The notes beneath the pieces were generated by a model. The model was not told the origin of the DNA and searched no databases. It saw nothing but the letters and a program-made list of their open reading frames with translations. A stretch of 64,000 nucleotides of DNA, taken from the NCBI GenBank assembly GCA_021292105.1, contig CM037868.1:26066732-26130731 (forward strand), in the 5' to 3' direction. Source of the DNA: Anadara kagoshimensis (taxonomy: Eukaryota; Mollusca; Bivalvia; Arcoida; Arcidae). Both the position numbers and the translations under genes were made by a program. The first letter of the stretch is position 1; the number at the start of each line of letters is the position of its first letter. Below, one piece after another: positions 58,895 through 64,000 of this stretch.

Positions 58895-59395
58895 GATTTA
58901 TTGAATGGGGTTTTACGTCCAAGTTAAGAAAATTTCACTTATAATGACATATCACCAGCTATCGATGAAGTGGCAGAAATTTTTACCGTTGCAAGTGTGC
59001 TTAGGGCAATATGCAAGGAGGGTTCTTATGTGCCACAGGGTGCATCAGTTTTTAAGGTCTCTTCCGAAGGACCCTGTTACTTTCATTTTCACTTATAATC
59101 AGATGTCACCAGCTGTAGGTGAAGTGACAGAGATTTTTACCTTTGCAAGTGTGCTCAGGGCAATTAATTAATGTTCAGAGAGGGTTCTTCAATGTGCCAT
59201 GTCTACAGGTCTTTTGTTTTTAAAGCATCTTCCAAAGGACCCCGTGACTTTCATTTTCACTTATATTCACAGGTTACCAGCTATTGGTCAAGTCACAGAT
59301 ATTTTTACCTTTACAAGTAAGTGTGCTCAGGGCAATGTACAGGGGAGTTTCTTTTAACATGTTTAACTGCCACGTCTACAGTAACATAGGTCTTT
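58895..59395 (-). repeat. Tandemly repeated SINE tail/body, about three copies
   Basis: CACCAGCTAT...GAAGTGGCAGAAATTTTTACC, GTGTGCTCAGGGCAAT and GGTCTCTTCCGAAGGACC recur at about 58915, 59090 and 59255. No tRNA head until the next SINE. Confidence 0.7.
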
Positions 59396-59403
59396 AGGGT
59401 TTT

Positions 59404-59747
59404 AACCACTGCGGTAGCTCAGTTGGTAGAGTGCTCGCTCCGTAAGTGGGAGGTCATGTGTTCGAACCCCGACCAGGTCTGACCCAAGACTGAAAAGTGG
59501 GTAGTGACTGTTCTCTTGCCAAGCACTCGGCATTATGAAATGAAAGTCATGGTTCTTTCGGATGGGAACTTAAAATAAACGAGGTCCCGTGTCACCGTAG
59601 GCTTGGCACGCTAAAGAACCCTGGTGTATAATGGCATTAGCGCAGTGCACAGGCAAAATTTCTGCACCTTCGCCTATAGCTGGTGACGTCTCGATATAAG
59701 TGAAATATTCTTGACTGGGATGTTATACACCATTACTCAACTCATCT
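59404..59747 (+). repeat. Full-length tRNA-derived SINE (GAGTAATGGTGTTTAACAT family), plus orientation
   Basis: CACTGCGGTAGCTCAGTTGG A-box head, GTGTTCGAACCCCGACC B box, body AGCACTCGGCATTATGAAAT and GAGGTCCCGTGTCACCGTAG, tail ACACCATTACTCAACTC. Best reference copy in the window. Confidence 0.92.
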
Positions 59748-59774
59748 CAACTCTTTAGGGTTTAATGTCTCTTC

Positions 59775-61190
59775 CGAAGGACCCTGTGACTTTCATATCT
59801 AAATGCAAACTGATTGACGAAATAAAAGTCACTTTCTATTTCCAACTCTTGGGTCAGTGGCAGCTGGTGTCCAATGCTCGACTTCCCACATACAGAGTGA
59901 GCACTCCACCAACTGAGCTACACAAGAAGAAAATTAAGACACAGTATATGATGCCTAATGCTTGGTGACAGAACAGTCACTTTCTATTTCTTGAGTCTTG
60001 ATCATATCCACCTGGTGTTCAAACCCCAACCTCCAAATACAGAGTGAGCACTCCACCAACTGAGCTATATGAGAAGAAAATTAAGACAAATTTTTTGGCA
60101 TTTATTTCTAAATGACTAGTGCTTGGTGAAAAAACAATCACTCTATTTCCAAGTCTTGGTCAGAGCCAGCTGGTGCTTAACCTCCGACCTCCAAATATGG
60201 AGTGAGCATTCTACCAACTGAGCTATATGAGAAGAAAATTAAGACAAATTGTTTTGCATTTATTTCTAAATGCCTAGTCCTTGATGAAAGAACAATTACT
60301 ACCTATTTCCAAGTCTTGGTCAGAGCCAGCTGGTGTTTAACCTTCCACATACAGAGCACTCCATAAACTGAGCTATATGAGAAGAAAATTAAGACAAATT
60401 TTGCTTTTATTTCTAAATACTTAGTGTTTGATGAAAGAACAATCACTTTCTATTTCCAAGTCTTGGTCAGAGCCAGCTGGTGTCCAATGCTCGACCTCCC
60501 ACATACAGAGTGAGCACTCCACCAACTGAGCTACACAAGAAGAAAATTAAGACAAAGTACGGGTATATGATGCCTAGTGTTTGGTGAAAGAACAGTCACT
60601 TTCTATTTCCAATTCTTGGTCAGACCCAGCTAGTGTTCAAACCCCAATAAATATTTAAATATGGAGTGGGCACTATACCAACTGAGCTACACAAGAAGAA
60701 AATTAAGACAAATTATTTTGTTTTTATTTCAAAATGCCTAGTCCTTGGTCAAAGAACAATCACTTTCTATTTCCAAGTGTTGGTTAGAGCCAGCTGGTGT
60801 TCAACCCCGAACCTCCAAATACAGACTGGGCACTCTTCCAACTGAGCTACACAAGAACAGAATTAACACAAATTAATATTTTTTCCTAAATGCCTAGTGC
60901 TTGGTGAAAGATCAATCACTACCTATTTCCAAGTTTTTGTTCAGAGCCAGTTGGTGTTCAAACCATGAGCTCCAAATACGGAGTCAGCATGCTACCAAGT
61001 GAGCTACATGAGAAGAAAATTAAGACAAATTATTTTGTTTTAATTTCTAAATGCCTAGTGCTTGGTGAAAGAACAATCACTCTATTTCTAAGTCTTGGTC
61101 AGAGCCAGCTGGTGCTCAACCTCCCATATACACAGTGAGCACTCCATCAACTGAGCTACACAAGAAGAATTAAGACAAATTATTTTGTTT
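59775..61190 (-). repeat. Tandem array of a roughly 155-bp SINE-head unit, about nine copies
   Basis: Each unit holds, on the minus strand, TAGCTCAGTTGGTGGAGTGC (A box), a GAACACCAGCTGGCTCTGAC segment near the B box and CAAGACTTGGAAATAGA. Units begin near 59800, 59965, 60118, 60275, 60420, 60575, 60735, 60895 and 61055. Spacer AAGAAAATTAAGACAAATT is constant. Confidence 0.88.
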
Positions 61191-61284
61191 TAAACATTTA
61201 ATTTACAACAACAAACACATGATTTACAGATCTACATGTGTATGACTCACAAATGTGTATTGCACATAATAAATAAATTAATAA

Positions 61285-61605
61285 TCAAATAATGTAAATC
61301 CGCAAATTTTCACGAAAAGCAGCATTTTTTTGCACACTTTTTAGTGTCATTGGGAAATAGTCATTACAAATAAATTGTATCAATTCAAATTATTTACTCA
61401 ATATTTGTTCATTTTCAAGAAAATCAGCATTTTAATTTATTTGCACACTTTTTAGTGTCATTGGGAAATAGCTATTACAAATAAATTGTAGTAAATTTGA
61501 ATATTTATTTAATATTTGTTCATTTTCAGGAAAATCAGCATTTTAATTTATTTGCACACTTTTTAGTGTCATCTGGGTTTTAGTCATTGTAATATTTACG
61601 AAAAT
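61285..61605. repeat. Three tandem copies of a roughly 120-bp unit
   Basis: AAAATCAGCATTTTAATTTA and TTGCACACTTTTTAGTGTCA recur at about 61315-61350, 61420-61465 and 61530-61570. Confidence 0.85.
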
Positions 61606-61727
61606 TTTATTACTTATTATTATTATTACTTTTATTACTCATGTGAATTTATGCAAAAAAATCAAATGAATGCGAAATTTTCCGGATTTACAGATAAAAA
61701 TTTACATATCACAGATTTTAATATGGC

Positions 61728-62397
61728 ACACATACACACAATCACTACACACGTTCACAACCACAACATACATACACAACCACAACACATACACACATGT
61801 ACACACAACCACTACACACAAGTACACAACCACAACACATAACCACAACACATGTATACACAGCTATTACACAAATGTGCACAAAGCCATTACACAAGTG
61901 TGCACAAAGCCACTCCACACATGTACACACAACCACTACACACATGTACACAAAACCTCTACACACACGAGTCACTACACACATGTGCACAAAGCCACTA
62001 CACACATGTACACACAACCACTACACACACGAGTCACTACACACATGTGCACAAAGCCACTACACACATGTACACAAAACCTCTACACACACGAGTCACT
62101 ACACACATGTGCACAAAGCCACTACACACATGTACACACAACCACTACACACATACACAAAACCTCTACACACACGAGTCACTACACACGTGCACAAAGC
62201 CACTACACACATGTACACACAACCACTACACACATGTACACAAAACCTCTACACACACGAGTCACTACACACATGTGCACAAAGCCACTCCACACATGTA
62301 CACACAACCACTACACACATGTACACAAAACCTCTACACACACAACCAGTCACTACACACATGTGCACAAAGCCACTACACACATGTGCACACATCA
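61728..62397. repeat. ACAC-rich hierarchical minisatellite
   Basis: CACTACACACATGTACACA sub-units nest in larger repeats with ACACACGAGTCACTACACAC and ACATGTGCACAAAGCCACTA. All plus frames read open and give His/Thr-rich strings, a composition effect rather than coding. Confidence 0.92.
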
Positions 62398-62589
62398 AAA
62401 CAAGTAGATCCATCAAACTTACACTCTCACAACAAACAACAATGTGACATATGTCACAAATACACAAAAATCAATGTGATTTGTAGTAACAAAGTGACTC
62501 ACATTTACATTATGCCATAGAACACAGATAAGCACTAGTTTAACACTGTATACAATCTGATTATACTATAAACACAAAGTACAAATGGC

Positions 62590-63550
62590 AAGAAAAGGTA
62601 CGATTGTTTTCGTTTCATGACATGTCTTCCGTTTTCTCTGAATTCAAAATATACTGGTGTTTACTTCATTCTTTAAATTCATTTTACACTTTTTAATTTT
62701 TTTTTCAGTGGTCCTGTACTAATTATTTTCCCATATACCAGTTTTGGGATTTCATTTGTTGTTATGGCAATCTCTACATTTATCACTAGGGGTCCTGACA
62801 TCATCTTCCGTTTTCTTTGAATTCAAAATTCTGTTGTGACTACTTTGCCTCTAATTGTTTTAACACTTTACAATAATTATTCTTTTTTTTGGCCCTATTA
62901 CTTTCCCATACACCAGTTTGAGGATTTCCTTGGTTGTCATGGCAATTTCCACATTTACCACTAGGGAGCATGACACCAAACTGAATGTGTACCATTAGAG
63001 GGCGTGCTAACAAACTAAACATGTACCTGATTTAAAGTAACAAAGAAAGGTACGTTTGTTTTTGTTTCATGACATGTCTTTCGTTTTCTCTGAATACAAA
63101 ATATACTGGTGTTTACTTCGTCCTTTAAATTCATTTTACACTTTTTAATTTGTTTTTCTCAGTGACCATACACTTATTAATTTTCCATACACCAGTTTGG
63201 GGATTTCATTTGTCTATATTTATCACTAGTGGTCCTGATATGGTCTTTCATTTTCTCTGAATTCAAAATTCTGTTGTGACTACTTTTCCTTCAGTTCTTT
63301 ATACACTTTTCAATTCTTCTTTTTTTTTCTCGGGGGTCCTGCACTAATTATTTCCCCATACACCAGTTTGAGGATTTCATTGGTTGTTATGACAATCTCT
63401 ACATTTACCACTAGGGGGCATGACATCAAACTGAATGTGTACCACTAGAGGGCGTGACGACAAACTGAACAAGTACAACTAGATGGCATGACAGCAAACT
63501 GCATGTATACCACTAAAGGGCATGACGACAAACTGGACATGTACCAGACT
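62590..63550. repeat. About four tandem copies of a roughly 210-240-bp unit, with short GCATGACA units at the end
   Basis: TTTCATGACATGTCTTCCGT, AATTCATTTTACACTTTTTA and CCATACACCAGTTTGAGGAT recur from about 62600, 62790, 63045 and 63235. Between about 62965 and 63550, about 35-bp units with GACAAACTGAACATGTAC repeat several times. Confidence 0.82.
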
Positions 63551-64000
63551 GAAAGAAACAAAGATCTCCAAGTTTAGCAAAGAATTCATAAATAATAAAT
63601 AAATAATAAATACATTGTTTTTATTTTACCCTCAAGGAACCAACGTAAATCAACTTATTTTATCAGTCAAAGCTATTTCATCTATCAATCTTATACTTCG
63701 TAGAAATTTTGAAAACTTCGAATTTCTTCACACTAAGGCAAAGGATGGAGCTGGCAAATCATAAAGATTAAAGAGGAACAATATTATTAAAGAGGAACAA
63801 TATTAACAAAGGGAATAATATGACTTGAGGTGTGGCAGCAGAATACTTATAATAGTTTTTTTTTAAAATTTTATTGGAGAAAATCTTAAATTCAATCACC
63901 CTGTGTTTGAAATCTTGAGAGATCCTGTTGATGACGGAGACTGGTTTTGTTTTTCAAAATGGTATCATATTTTCATTCAATTTTTGGAATTGTGAAAGGA
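63551..64000. other. No gene or repeat recognised
   Basis: AT-rich, with a duplicated AAAGAGGAACAATATTA (63770-63805). No ORF of note and no splice-supported coding similarity seen. Confidence 0.5.

Noticed and set aside
59404-59480. A tRNA gene
   Set aside because: A and B boxes are present but the sequence continues directly into a SINE body shared by several copies, and no acceptor stem closes.
61670-62520. Three overlapping His/Thr-rich plus-strand ORFs
   Set aside because: Product of the ACAC-rich minisatellite composition; low complexity in every frame.

Overview
This is an AT-rich, intron- and repeat-dense animal window. Consensus GT-AG introns, several tRNA-derived SINE families, many short foldback transposons and pearl-like elements with tandem-repeat cores point to a mollusc, most likely a bivalve. 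The lineage call is inference. No prokaryotic, LTR-retroviral or CRISPR content was seen.

Two host genes stand head to head. On the minus strand, 37865 down to 1208, is a complete FES/FER-family non-receptor tyrosine kinase. I rebuilt it as 16 coding exons with consistent phases: 857 codons plus stop, in the order F-BAR, coiled coil, SH2, kinase. On the plus strand, 48044 to 54726, is an F-box/LRR protein whose C-terminal half matches FBXL17. It has six coding exons, and two of them carry single-base frame errors. FER and FBXL17 are also divergent neighbours in human (5q21), so the pair looks like ancient microsynteny. About 10 kb between their start codons holds only repeats that I can identify.

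The FER introns are full of transposons. An RTE-like LINE (3494-6257) has a target-site duplication that begins exactly at a kinase-exon 5' splice site. A 6.8-kb L1/Tx1-like LINE (11216-18014) is nearly intact and has a perfect 17-bp target-site duplication. It carries an ORF1, an ORF2 (endonuclease, reverse transcriptase, zinc knuckle) and, between them, an open frame for a NADAR/YbiA (DUF1768) domain, which is the most unusual item here. Intron 1 holds nested Helitron/pearl-like elements (31831-36819).

A second theme is copying of host exon edges. Partial exon plus 5'-splice-site segments recur beside their source exons. There are eleven extra 80-bp copies beside SH2 exon 10, plus copies beside exons 3, 4, 5 and probably 15. 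The end of the FBXL17-like coding region is likewise copied into the minisatellite that follows it. The right end (56.7-64 kb) has no recognisable gene, only SINEs, a SINE-derived tandem array and several minisatellites.
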